From JAJFUV01 sp964561215 (GTDB taxonomy: Bacteria > Acidobacteriota > Terriglobia > Bryobacterales > Bryobacteraceae): a DNA stretch of 64,000 nt. Position 1 is the first letter of the stretch; the number at the start of each line of letters is the position of its first letter. The notes beneath the pieces are model-generated. The model was given only the letters and a program-made list of their open reading frames with translations. It made no database searches and was not told where the DNA came from. Where the stretch lies: contig CAZLOS010000002.1 in the NCBI GenBank assembly GCA_964561215.1, positions 77,249 to 141,248 on the forward strand, read 5' to 3'. Shown in pieces: positions 34,326 through 42,419 of the stretch. Position numbers and translations under genes: made by a program.

Positions 34326-34366
34326 TACAGCAACACGCGGGCTGGTCCCCAGGTTTCCGCAATTCC

Positions 34367-34750
34367 TTAAGGCATCTCGTTCGGCGGTCGAGACTCCGCG
34401 AGTTTCCGTGCCCTTGGTTGGTTTACTGGCATCGCTATTGGCGAGACGGGATCTCTGGTTCGTCGTTGAACCGCAGAGCCGGTAAGATCGGCCAGAGCGC
34501 CAGCCAGTTCCTCTAGCGTGATCTCGATCTTCTCCATGCGCTGTTCGACCGATAAGAGACGGACACCGCGGCTATGCTTGGTTGCGTCAGCCCCCTTCTG
34601 AGATCGGCGAGAAGAGGCCAGTCGAAGCATGGCGGTTCGGGCAAAGTCGGAAAGCGAGCGAGCACCCGATAGCAGGGTGGCAGACCGTAGCCACGCGAAC
34701 TCCTCCTCGGTAATGCGAAAAGTGACGCTTTTTGTGCGGACATTAAGCAT
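34367..34750 (-). CDS. ribbon-helix-helix-type DNA-binding protein
   Basis: A 127-residue basic protein. TKSVTFRITEEEFAWLRSAT followed by SLSDFARTAML has the strand-helix-helix pattern of Arc/CopG/MobC-type ribbon-helix-helix proteins (about residues 6-45). A second part, EQRMEKIEITLEELAGALAD, could be a coiled coil. The end is rich in Pro and Arg. ATG 34750 was chosen because it puts the ribbon strand close to the N-terminus. The target is unknown. Beside a transposase fragment and in DNA of lower GC, it may belong to a former mobile element. Confidence 0.6.
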   Translation of the reverse strand: MLNVRTKSVTFRITEEEFAWLRSATLLSGARSLSDFARTAMLRLASSRRSQKGADATKHSRGVRLLSVEQRMEKIEITLEELAGALADLTGSAVQRRTRDPVSPIAMPVNQPRARKLAESRPPNEMP

Positions 34751-34783
34751 ACAGCGTCCTCTCAGGACTGACCGGCGGAACAA

Positions 34784-35286
34784 GGAGTGTCAGAGTTCTT
34801 AGAGAAGGCCGATACTCTATGAATCCCATGGGCCCAGTTCACATCTGCCAAACGTTGAAAGTCGCAGTGTAATGCAAAGAGGTATACAGAATAAATCAGC
34901 AGGATACGTCTGTCAAGGAAAAAGGTTCCTATCATGACACACGCAACCGTCGAGACTTTTCCACCGCTGCAGCATGGGCGGGATGAACACAGCGAATGAG
35001 TATTCTTTTCAGGCGACCATGATGGCGTGACCGGGTGAGAACTGCCAATTGTAACAGGGATAACCCGTTCGCAAATGCATCCGTGACGTTCGTCTCAAAG
35101 TTCACGGTGTGGATGCGACCTGCCCTTCTTTGGGATTTGCCCCTGAACTGCTTTCGAAGGTTGTAGGAGCGTTCTTAGAGCCGCAATAGCACGAAATAGT
35201 CGTTTCTTATCAGCATTTCGCAACGTAGCCTTGTGGGGACAGACGGAAAGTGGCGGTTCTGGTTTGGCCGCTGGCGCCCTTCCGCC
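34784..35286. other. 503-base intergenic stretch with no recognised gene
   Basis: This stretch has visibly lower GC than its neighbours and only short unrelated open frames. I see no tRNA, riboswitch, terminator or transposon end. Together with the transposase fragment and the ribbon-helix-helix gene to its left it may be decayed mobile DNA, but nothing in it is recognisable. Confidence 0.5.
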
Positions 35287-36222
35287 TTACCCCCGATGCC
35301 AGCCGGCGTCGCTTAGGACTTCCTTGGCGGCTTTGGCGGTGTTGGCGTGGATGGTGACGGTGTCGTTTACGTCATACGCGTAGCCGCCGGCCAGCGTCAC
35401 CACTACCGCCGCGCCATAGCGCAGCGCGGTTTCGAAGACGATGCGGTCGCGCTCCTTCAAACCCTCGATAGTCAGCCCCAGGCCGCCGAGTTGATCCTCA
35501 ACATACGGGTCGGCGCCCGCCACGTAAGCGATCAGGTTGGGCCGGAAGGCGGCCACGGCCGTCGAGTAGGCGTCGCGGAGGCTCATCAAGTACCGTTCGT
35601 CGCCCACCCCGTCTCCCAGGTTGATGTCGATGTTCGAGGGCGGCTTCTCCGCCGGATAATTGTTGAGTTGGTGCAGGGAAATCGTGAAAACGTTCTTGTC
35701 GCCCGCGAAGATCGAAGCCGTGCCGTTGCCGTGGTGGTTGTCGCAGTCGATCACCAGGGCCCGTCCGATGGCGCCCTCCTGCTGCAGGCGCCGGATGGCC
35801 ACGGCCACGTCGTTGATGGCGCAGAAGCCCTCGCCGTGATCGGCGAAAGCGTGATGGAATCCGCCGCCTGTGTTGTAGCAGATGCGGTCCCGCAGCGCCA
35901 ACCGCGCGGCCAGCGTGGTGCCGCCGGCGGCCAGGATGAAGCCGTTCACCATCTGCCGCGAGTAGGGCAGCTCCAGCTTCAGAATGTCCTCATAGGTGAG
36001 CGTGCCGTTCTTCAGGCGGATCACCCAGTCGGCATCGTGCGCCAGCATCAGGTCCTCGACCGAGGCCGGTTCGGGCTCGACGAAGTCTTCCTCCGCGGCG
36101 AGATTCTCCGCCAAAAAACGAAGACGCAGCAGGCGGTACTTGTACGAGGGGAAAATGTGGTCGCGCAGGTTCAGGTCGTAGCCTTCGCTGTAGACGAGCC
36201 GGAACGGTAGCAGGCGAGGCAT
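35287..36222 (-). CDS. histone-deacetylase-superfamily protein
   Basis: A 311-residue cytoplasmic zinc hydrolase of the arginase/deacetylase fold. NTGGGFHHAFADHGEGFCAINDVA carries the tandem His pair and the following conserved Gly-Phe-Cys-Ala-Ile-Asn-Asp. Zinc ligands are in VIDCDNHHGNGT (Asp and His) and AGADPYVEDQLGG (second Asp). Near the end, TLAGGYAYD gives the Tyr. Closest in layout to the AcuC/HDAC11-like bacterial group. Substrates in bacteria include acetylated lysines and acetylpolyamines; which applies here is unknown. It lies 4 bases after pta on the same strand, so it is probably cotranscribed. Confidence 0.92.
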   Translation of the reverse strand: MPRLLPFRLVYSEGYDLNLRDHIFPSYKYRLLRLRFLAENLAAEEDFVEPEPASVEDLMLAHDADWVIRLKNGTLTYEDILKLELPYSRQMVNGFILAAGGTTLAARLALRDRICYNTGGGFHHAFADHGEGFCAINDVAVAIRRLQQEGAIGRALVIDCDNHHGNGTASIFAGDKNVFTISLHQLNNYPAEKPPSNIDINLGDGVGDERYLMSLRDAYSTAVAAFRPNLIAYVAGADPYVEDQLGGLGLTIEGLKERDRIVFETALRYGAAVVVTLAGGYAYDVNDTVTIHANTAKAAKEVLSDAGWHRG

Positions 36223-36226
36223 GGCC

Positions 36227-37192
36227 TCAGGCGGATTCCGCCGCGCGCGCCGATTGCAGCGCTGTGATCAGCGCCACGCTGTAAACGTCGTCGGCCGAGC
36301 AGCCGCGCGACAGGTCGTTGGCCGGCCGGGTCAAGCCTTGGAGAATGGGGCCGTAGGCCGCCGCGCCGCACATGGCCTCCAGCAGCTTGTAGCCGATGTT
36401 GCCCGCCGCGAGGTTCGGGAAGATGAGGGTGTTGGCGTGGCCGGCCACGGTGGAACCGGGCGCCTTGGACTCGCCGATTTCGCGCACGATGGCGGCGTCC
36501 AGCTGCAGCTCGCCGTCCACGTGCAGGTCGGGCGCGCGCTCGCGAATGATGCGCAGCGCCTCCACCACCTTGGCAACCTCCTTGTGTTTCGCGCTGCCTT
36601 TCGTCGAAAACGACAGCAGCGCCACGGCCGGTTCCACGCCCAGCAGCGTGCGGGTGCTCGCGGCCGTCGAGATGGCGATGTCGGCCAGTTGCATGGCGGT
36701 GGGATCGATCACCACGCCGCAATCGGCCATCATGAGCTGCCCGCGCTTGCCGACGGTCTCGTTATAGAGGCACATCAGAAAGAAACTCGATGCGGTCCGC
36801 AAGGTGGGCGGCGTTCCGATGGTTTGCAGCGCTGCGCGGGCGACATCGGCCGTGCTGCAGGCGGCGCCGCTCACGCAGCCGTCGGCATCGCCCGCGGCCA
36901 CCATCAGGGGTGCCAGGTACAAGGGCTGGCGCGCAATGGCCGCCGCCTCCATCTGCGTGATGCCCTTGGCGCGGCGGCGCTCGTAGTAGATCCGGGCGTA
37001 CTTTTCAATGGCCACCGACTCGGGCTTCAGAAGGATGGGCTCGACGACGCCGTTCGCCGCCAGCCTCTCCGCGGCGGACGCGACACGCGGGTCCTCGATT
37101 TCCGGGAAAACGATGCGCTTCCTCGGCCTGAGACGCCGCAGCCGTTCCTCGGCTGAGGTCACGAAGGCGACGGCGGACTCGGGCAGGGACAT
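36227..37192 (-). CDS. pta: phosphate acetyltransferase
   Basis: A 321-residue enzyme of the short Pta type. It interconverts acetyl-CoA and acetyl phosphate. Typical stretches are IVFPEIEDPRVASAAERL, GDADGCVSGAACSTADV, VIDPTAMQLADIAISTA, STKGSAKHKEVAKVVEAL and FPNLAAGNIGYKLLEAMCGA. No N-terminal regulatory domain is present, unlike the long enterobacterial form. Its partner, ackA, lies two genes upstream on the same strand with a GH36-like gene between. The deacetylase-fold gene follows after 4 bases. Confidence 0.93.
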   Translation of the reverse strand: MSLPESAVAFVTSAEERLRRLRPRKRIVFPEIEDPRVASAAERLAANGVVEPILLKPESVAIEKYARIYYERRRAKGITQMEAAAIARQPLYLAPLMVAAGDADGCVSGAACSTADVARAALQTIGTPPTLRTASSFFLMCLYNETVGKRGQLMMADCGVVIDPTAMQLADIAISTAASTRTLLGVEPAVALLSFSTKGSAKHKEVAKVVEALRIIRERAPDLHVDGELQLDAAIVREIGESKAPGSTVAGHANTLIFPNLAAGNIGYKLLEAMCGAAAYGPILQGLTRPANDLSRGCSADDVYSVALITALQSARAAESA

Positions 37193-37236
37193 AGACTGTA
37201 TTGTACTTTGACGAGGGACGGGCTTTCAGTAGCCGG

Positions 37237-39924
37237 TCAACCGCGTTTGAGGCATATGCCGGCCCGCTCGATACGATCGCGGTGCGCCGGCATCGCCGGC
37301 TCGCCACAGCCGATGCCGGTGACAGTCATGGCGTCTGACACGTCACGCTCAGCCCAGAGCCAGAGGCCGAACCGCGTTCCGGGGTCCGCCGCGGCCCCCT
37401 CAAAGCGAACTCGTGACTTGCCCGGCGGGACATCGCACAAATACCAGGTCCATTCGTTTTCGTGCGGGAGAACCTGCGCGTAGGCCGAATAAGTGCTCGG
37501 GATGTTGTAGCCGATGTGGCCCGCGGAATGGTGCGGTTCGAGCGTCGCCGCCCTGCCATTGACGGTGGCCGCGGCGCGGCTCGGGTGGAAGCGCCGGCCC
37601 GGAAAAGCCACCAACAGCAGTACAGTGGCCTTGACGACATCCGCCGGAATTTCCACCTCGCATTCCTGCTCGAACAGGATTGTGGGTTCAGCCTTCTGGC
37701 TCACGCGGCTCCAATCGGTGTCGCTCATACGCCGTGGGCGGAACCAGGGCTTCAGCCACTCGGATTCCGGCGCGGCGCGAACCGATTGCGCGGTCGCTTT
37801 CCCGCGGAGTTCAATCGCGCTGCGGGGCGGTGCTTCGACGGCCCGCTCGCTTCCGTCCGATAGCAGAACGCGGATCTTGCCGGTTCCGGGCACGGGTACG
37901 ACGCCCATCTTGCCGTCCGGGCGCCGGTACCAGCGCGCGTTCATCGCCACGGGCTCGGGCAGAGCCGCGCGCGGCCATATTTCCAGCATGAGCGTCTCCC
38001 ACGGCGCGAGTTCGAACTCGATGACGCCCGATGCGTCCAGGCCTTCCGCGATGCCGCGACGGTACGGATACTGCGTGTAGCAGACTGCACCTGCGAGGGT
38101 CGAAGGAGCGCCCGCGCGCATGAGATCCAGCCGGTAGCTGCGCGTTTCGTTCGATGGATTGCGCACCGTGAGAACCCCGCGGCCGCCGAGCCAGTGCGCG
38201 TAGGCGTACGGCTCGCCCACCTCGACTCTCGATGCCACGATGGTCGTTCGCCGCAGGATATCCTGGTTCGCGCGCGCCCACTTCAACATGCCGGCGTAGG
38301 CGCGATAGTCCTCCTCGCCCAGGTAGCGCGGGTTCATATAGGTGGCGATGAAGAAGCGCCCGCGCGCGACGGCCATGGCCACGTGGTTCGCGAAACCGCC
38401 GCTCGGATTGCAATGAACGATGTCGAAATACTGCAGGGCGTTCTGCGGCAGCCACACCTCGTCGCGCGAGTAGAAAACGAAGTAGTCGCGCGAGCTGGTG
38501 GCGGCTTCGCGATAGTCCGGGGCTGGGAGCATGCCGCGCGGGGAATCGCCGCCGGCGCTGGCCCACAAGGTGTCGGACTCGCGGATCATCCAGGGGCTGA
38601 TGTAGCAGACGAACGTGTTGAGATAGGTGGGCTCGGTGACCAGCGCGGGGTTGGCCCGCTTGGCGGCGCGCAGCAGTTCCAGGGAGTATTCGGCAAGGGG
38701 CTCGACGGAATCCCGCCCCGGCAGCAAACCGTCGTGGGGGACGTCTTCCTCGGCCAGGAAACCGTCATACTTGATGTGCGCCAGGCCTTCCTCGCGCACC
38801 AGGCGCTCGATCTGCCGCACGGTTTGTTCGCGATAGCGCGGATCGGCCAGCGACAAACCGGCCAGCTCCAGGTCGCCCTTGTCGCGCGCTTCCCGCGTCG
38901 GCCGCACAATGCGGTAGCCGTTGGCCTCGGCCCACGAGTAGTCGAACATATTCGGATACATTTCGCTGGGAGAGACCCAAAGTCCCAGCTTGCCGTGCGC
39001 CGATTCCACCAGTTCGCGCAGGTCGCGAAATCCGTTGGGCAGCTTTTTGCGGTCGATGTGCCAGATGGCGTGCTGGTCGCTCCAGCCGGCGTCGGTGGCC
39101 ACCAGGTCGAAGAAGACGCCGTGCGCGTCGAACAGTTTCTCTTTGAACGTGCGCATCAGCTCGAGCGTGGCTTCAGGCTGCTTGTCGTCGCTGGTGAGCG
39201 TCCACCACGTGTTGTAGCAGGCCAGCATGCGCGGCGGCGAGAGGCGGATGTCTTCGATGTAGTCGAGGAACGATTCCCGGACGCGGCCGGGTGTCGCAGC
39301 GCCGATGACCGTCGAATGGAGAGCGAGCCAGTCGCGGCCCACCTGCTTGCCGCCCGGCCGGCTCGCCAGCGTGAAGCCCTCGCGTCCCACTTCATTGAAA
39401 GCGGCGACGAATTCGACGCCCGCCCAGATGTTGTCGCAGAAGACCGGATGGCTGCCGTAAGGGTAACGGTCCTTGCGGATGGTTTGCCAGTCGCGCGCGA
39501 CGCCCTGCCAGTTCTCCAAAACAGCGCGAACCAGCCGTCGCTCGCCGCCCGCCGTGCGCCGCAGCGAGATCTGCTTGCGCAGATAGTGTTTGTCCGGCGG
39601 CGCCGTGTAGCGGACCTCCACTTCCAATCCCTCACCGGCGTAACGCAGCCGCAGCAATTGCGGAGTGCTTTCGGCGACGCTCGCGCGCAGGTCCGCCGAG
39701 GCGATCTTCGCTCCGTCCAGGAACTCGAAAGCGAACTCTTCGGCCGGGATCTCCACGGTTCCGCGCGCGATCTTGTGCGTGAACTCGCGCTTCGAGACTC
39801 GCCCGTTCTCCAGCCACAGGCGCAGCCCGGCGCCCCGGTTCCCGATCGCGAAGCTCTTCGCCGTGGGTACCACGGCCGCGCTCGCCAGAAGTAGTTCGCG
39901 GCGGTTCAACTTGCACTCAGTCAT
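37237..39924 (-). CDS. exported GH36-like glycosidase (alpha-galactosidase-type)
   Basis: An 895-residue protein with a probable Tat signal (NRRELLLASAAVVPTAKS). A beta-sandwich N-terminal domain (about 30-230) is followed by a (beta/alpha)8 barrel. The barrel shows DLVATDAGWSDQ, KLGLWVSPSEMYPN and, most telling, LAHIKYDGFLAEED, which corresponds to the K-x-D nucleophile strand of clan GH-D (GH27/GH36). A C-terminal beta-domain (about 590-650) and an extra module (about 750-880) follow. The sugar specificity is inferred only from the clan. It overlaps ackA by 8 bases and is followed by pta after 44 bases, an unusual place for an exported glycosidase. It is a candidate galactose source for the Leloir enzymes in this window. 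Confidence 0.8.
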   Translation of the reverse strand: MTECKLNRRELLLASAAVVPTAKSFAIGNRGAGLRLWLENGRVSKREFTHKIARGTVEIPAEEFAFEFLDGAKIASADLRASVAESTPQLLRLRYAGEGLEVEVRYTAPPDKHYLRKQISLRRTAGGERRLVRAVLENWQGVARDWQTIRKDRYPYGSHPVFCDNIWAGVEFVAAFNEVGREGFTLASRPGGKQVGRDWLALHSTVIGAATPGRVRESFLDYIEDIRLSPPRMLACYNTWWTLTSDDKQPEATLELMRTFKEKLFDAHGVFFDLVATDAGWSDQHAIWHIDRKKLPNGFRDLRELVESAHGKLGLWVSPSEMYPNMFDYSWAEANGYRIVRPTREARDKGDLELAGLSLADPRYREQTVRQIERLVREEGLAHIKYDGFLAEEDVPHDGLLPGRDSVEPLAEYSLELLRAAKRANPALVTEPTYLNTFVCYISPWMIRESDTLWASAGGDSPRGMLPAPDYREAATSSRDYFVFYSRDEVWLPQNALQYFDIVHCNPSGGFANHVAMAVARGRFFIATYMNPRYLGEEDYRAYAGMLKWARANQDILRRTTIVASRVEVGEPYAYAHWLGGRGVLTVRNPSNETRSYRLDLMRAGAPSTLAGAVCYTQYPYRRGIAEGLDASGVIEFELAPWETLMLEIWPRAALPEPVAMNARWYRRPDGKMGVVPVPGTGKIRVLLSDGSERAVEAPPRSAIELRGKATAQSVRAAPESEWLKPWFRPRRMSDTDWSRVSQKAEPTILFEQECEVEIPADVVKATVLLLVAFPGRRFHPSRAAATVNGRAATLEPHHSAGHIGYNIPSTYSAYAQVLPHENEWTWYLCDVPPGKSRVRFEGAAADPGTRFGLWLWAERDVSDAMTVTGIGCGEPAMPAHRDRIERAGICLKRG

Positions 39925-41134
39925 GAAGTCCTTCCCTGGCGTCGAGAATGCATCGCGCCGTGTCGCGTGCGATCAGCAATTCTTCATTGGTAGGGATAAC
40001 CCAGACGGCCGTACCGGCGCCAGCGGCGGTAATGTCCGCCTCGACACCCACGGCGGAGTTGTTCTTCTCCGAGTCTATACGGATGCCCAACGCGTCCAGC
40101 CCCGCGCAGGAGAGTTCGCGCACCAGCGGCTGATGCTCGCCGATTCCGCCGGTAAATATGATGGCGTCGGCCCCGTTCAAAACGCCGAAGTAGGCCGAAA
40201 TATACTTCTTCAACCGGTAGCAGAAAGCGTCGATGGCCAGCTTTGCGCGACCGTCGCCTTGGCCGCGCGCGGCCATCAGCGTCCGCATGTCGTTGGAAAT
40301 GCCGGAGATACCCAGCAGCCCGCCGCGCCAGTTCATCACGGCGTCCGTCTCGGGGATGCCGGCGTTTTCGCGCGCCATGATGTAAAGGATCACCGCCGGG
40401 TCGATGTCGCCGCACCGGGTGCCCATGAGCAGCCCTTCGAGCGGCGTGAAACCCATCGAAGTGTCCACCGAGCGGCCCCGGTCGATCGCGCACACCGAAC
40501 AGCCATTGCCGAGATGGCAGGTGATGAGCTTGAAATCGGCCGGCGGCGCGTGCCGGATCTCGGCGAAGCGCTGGCTCACAAACCGGTGCGACGTACCGTG
40601 GAACCCATAGCGCCGGATGCGGTAGCGCGTGTAGTAGTCGTGCGGAAGCCCGTAAGTGTAAGCCTCCGGCGGCATCGTCTGGTGGAACGCCGTGTCGAAG
40701 ACGGCCACCTGCACCGCTTTCGGCAGCAGCACCGATGCCGCGCGGTAGCCGCGCAAATGCGCCGGATTATGCAACGGCGCCAGTTCGATGGCTTCCCTGA
40801 TAATCTCGGCCACCTCCTCGGTGATGATCGTCGATCCGGTGAGCTTCTCGCCGCCGTGCACGACGCGATGGCCCACTCCCTCGATCTCGTCAAGGCGGTG
40901 CAATGCACCGGTCTCCGGCGCGCTCAAAACGCTGAGGATCTCCTCCAGCGCCTCCTGGTGCTCCACCATGCGTCTGATGTACTTACGCCTGCCCGCCGGG
41001 CCATCGTAGGACACCGTGGTGTCCTCTCCGCCCAGCCCCTCTACCAGCATGCGCGCCAGCGTCTGTTCCGGGTCGGTCCGGATCAGCTGGCACTTGACGG
41101 TGGAACTGCCGCAGTTGACGACCAATATGATCAT
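39917..41134 (-). CDS. ackA: acetate kinase
   Basis: A 405-residue ASKHA-fold kinase that makes ATP and acetate from acetyl phosphate and ADP. Motifs: ILVVNCGSSTVK at the N-terminus, VFDTAFHQTMPPEAYTYGLP, YGFHGTSHRFVS, CHLGNGCSV, DTSMGFTPLEGLLMGTRCGD and FTGGIGEHQPLVRE. Full length. ATG 41134 gives the standard start; the longer frame upstream is antisense to the membrane-protein gene. It is the first gene of the run ackA - GH36-like - pta - HDAC-like. The 102 bases before it also carry the promoter of the divergent membrane-protein gene. Confidence 0.95.
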   Translation of the reverse strand: MIILVVNCGSSTVKCQLIRTDPEQTLARMLVEGLGGEDTTVSYDGPAGRRKYIRRMVEHQEALEEILSVLSAPETGALHRLDEIEGVGHRVVHGGEKLTGSTIITEEVAEIIREAIELAPLHNPAHLRGYRAASVLLPKAVQVAVFDTAFHQTMPPEAYTYGLPHDYYTRYRIRRYGFHGTSHRFVSQRFAEIRHAPPADFKLITCHLGNGCSVCAIDRGRSVDTSMGFTPLEGLLMGTRCGDIDPAVILYIMARENAGIPETDAVMNWRGGLLGISGISNDMRTLMAARGQGDGRAKLAIDAFCYRLKKYISAYFGVLNGADAIIFTGGIGEHQPLVRELSCAGLDALGIRIDSEKNNSAVGVEADITAAGAGTAVWVIPTNEELLIARDTARCILDAREGLHD

Positions 41135-41236
41135 GCTTGTGGAAGCTACTGTGTTCCAGTATATGTGGAACCGGACGTGCGATAACCCGCTTTGGGGTGC
41201 ATTGACGCGGACCCCCGCCGGCGGTAGTCTAGAGCT

Positions 41237-41812
41237 GTGGGTATGCCCGCGACCCGATACGTGCCCTCGCGTCACTATTTGGTGGCCGGCGTGGCGGCGT
41301 GCGGCTTGACCGTCCTGTCGGCGTGGTGGGCCATACATTGGCCGCCGGCGCTGCTGGCGGCGTTCCTGTTCGCCGCGACCGCCGCGTTTGGGTTCTCCCT
41401 CGCCTTGCGCCCTCCCGTCGAAGTCTCGGACAAGTACCTCAGGATCGGGCGTCGCAGGATCCCCTGGGAGGACATCCGCCGCCTGGACCGGGCTGGCTGG
41501 GTGTCGCCGCTGGTGGTTCATATCACCCTTTACGACGACAGCCGCATACTGCTGGTCTATCCGGGAGATCTGGATTCCGCCAACAGCCTGCTGCGGCACA
41601 TGCGCCGCCAGGCCCGCGAAGCGCTGATCGACGGCATCCCGCATCGGGAGTTCTGGGGAGAGATCCTGCCCCCCGCGGAACCGCCCGAGCCGCGGCTCGA
41701 CACCGGAGCCCACTTGCTGCGTCCGGAGGACGAAGCCGAAGTGGAACGCCTGTTCCAAAGGCTCAAATCGGTCGGCTACCTGGATTCACGGAATTCTTCC
41801 GACGAGAACTAG
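41237..41812 (+). CDS. small membrane protein with PH-like domain, function unknown
   Basis: A 191-residue protein. Two hydrophobic segments (residues about 15-60) are followed by a soluble part beginning VEVSDKYLRIGRRRIPWEDI, which resembles bacterial PH-like domains. A charged C-terminal region follows (EAEVERLFQRLKSVGYLD). The family is not recognised with certainty. The start is GTG 41237, or ATG 41243 two codons on. The next gene starts 3 bases after the stop, so this is the first of three genes with ydcF-like and ABC-exporter genes. Confidence 0.65.
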   Translation: MGMPATRYVPSRHYLVAGVAACGLTVLSAWWAIHWPPALLAAFLFAATAAFGFSLALRPPVEVSDKYLRIGRRRIPWEDIRRLDRAGWVSPLVVHITLYDDSRILLVYPGDLDSANSLLRHMRRQAREALIDGIPHREFWGEILPPAEPPEPRLDTGAHLLRPEDEAEVERLFQRLKSVGYLDSRNSSDEN

Positions 41813-41815
41813 CGC

Positions 41816-42418
41816 GTGGGGAAATCGGGTTCTCGCCTCCTCAAGTTCCTGTTTGCCGCATGCTTGGGGCTTGCTGTCGTTTACCTGTCCAGGGACGTGT
41901 GGCTGCCCATGCCGGCGCGGTTCCTGGTGCGGGCCGGCGCGCCGGAACGCGCCGAGATAGCCGTGGTGCTGGCGGGCGACCAGTCCGGCAATCGCATCCT
42001 CAAAGCCGCCGCCCTCGCGCGCGGCGGTTACGTCCGCAAGGTGTTGGTTAGCGGCCCGTCCGGTCTCTACGGTCATTACGAATCCGAGCTGGCGATTGCG
42101 TACGCCGTGAGCCGCGGCTACCCTGCGGATATGTTCATCCCCGTGCCGAACCTGGCCCGCTCCACCCGGGCAGAGGCCGTCGTCATGCTCGACGAACTGC
42201 GCCGCATGAATGTCCGCCGGTTCCTGCTGGTGACCAGCGACTACCACACGCGCCGTGCCGGGGCCATCTACCGCTCCCTGGCGCGCGGATTCGATTTCCG
42301 CGTGGTGGCGGCGCCGGATGAGAACTTTCGCCCCGAGGACTGGTGGAAGAACCGCGAAGCGGAGAAAGTGCTCTTCCTGGAGTGGACCAAGACCGTCGCC
42401 GGGCTGGTAGGACTGTAG
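41816..42418 (+). CDS. YdcF/DUF218 family protein, second in the window
   Basis: A 200-residue protein with an N-terminal membrane anchor (FLFAACLGLAVVYLS). The DUF218 core is present: AEIAVVLAGDQSGNRILKAA, KVLVSGP, NLARSTRAEAVVMLDELRR and FLLVTSDYHTRRAGAIY. It differs clearly from the first YdcF-type protein, so the two are not recent duplicates. The start is GTG 41816, 3 bases after the previous stop, and the stop precedes the ABC exporter start by one base. Tight packing suggests joint function in the envelope. Confidence 0.83.
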   Translation: MGKSGSRLLKFLFAACLGLAVVYLSRDVWLPMPARFLVRAGAPERAEIAVVLAGDQSGNRILKAAALARGGYVRKVLVSGPSGLYGHYESELAIAYAVSRGYPADMFIPVPNLARSTRAEAVVMLDELRRMNVRRFLLVTSDYHTRRAGAIYRSLARGFDFRVVAAPDENFRPEDWWKNREAEKVLFLEWTKTVAGLVGL

Positions 42419-42419
42419 G

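Noticed and set aside
34067..34516. 149-codon open frame as a new gene
   Set aside because: Its recognisable parts match pieces of a REP-associated transposase and the rest is noise opposite the ribbon-helix-helix gene.
38194..39894. 566-codon open frame on the plus strand
   Set aside because: Antisense to the GH36-like enzyme, which has a clear signal and catalytic strand.
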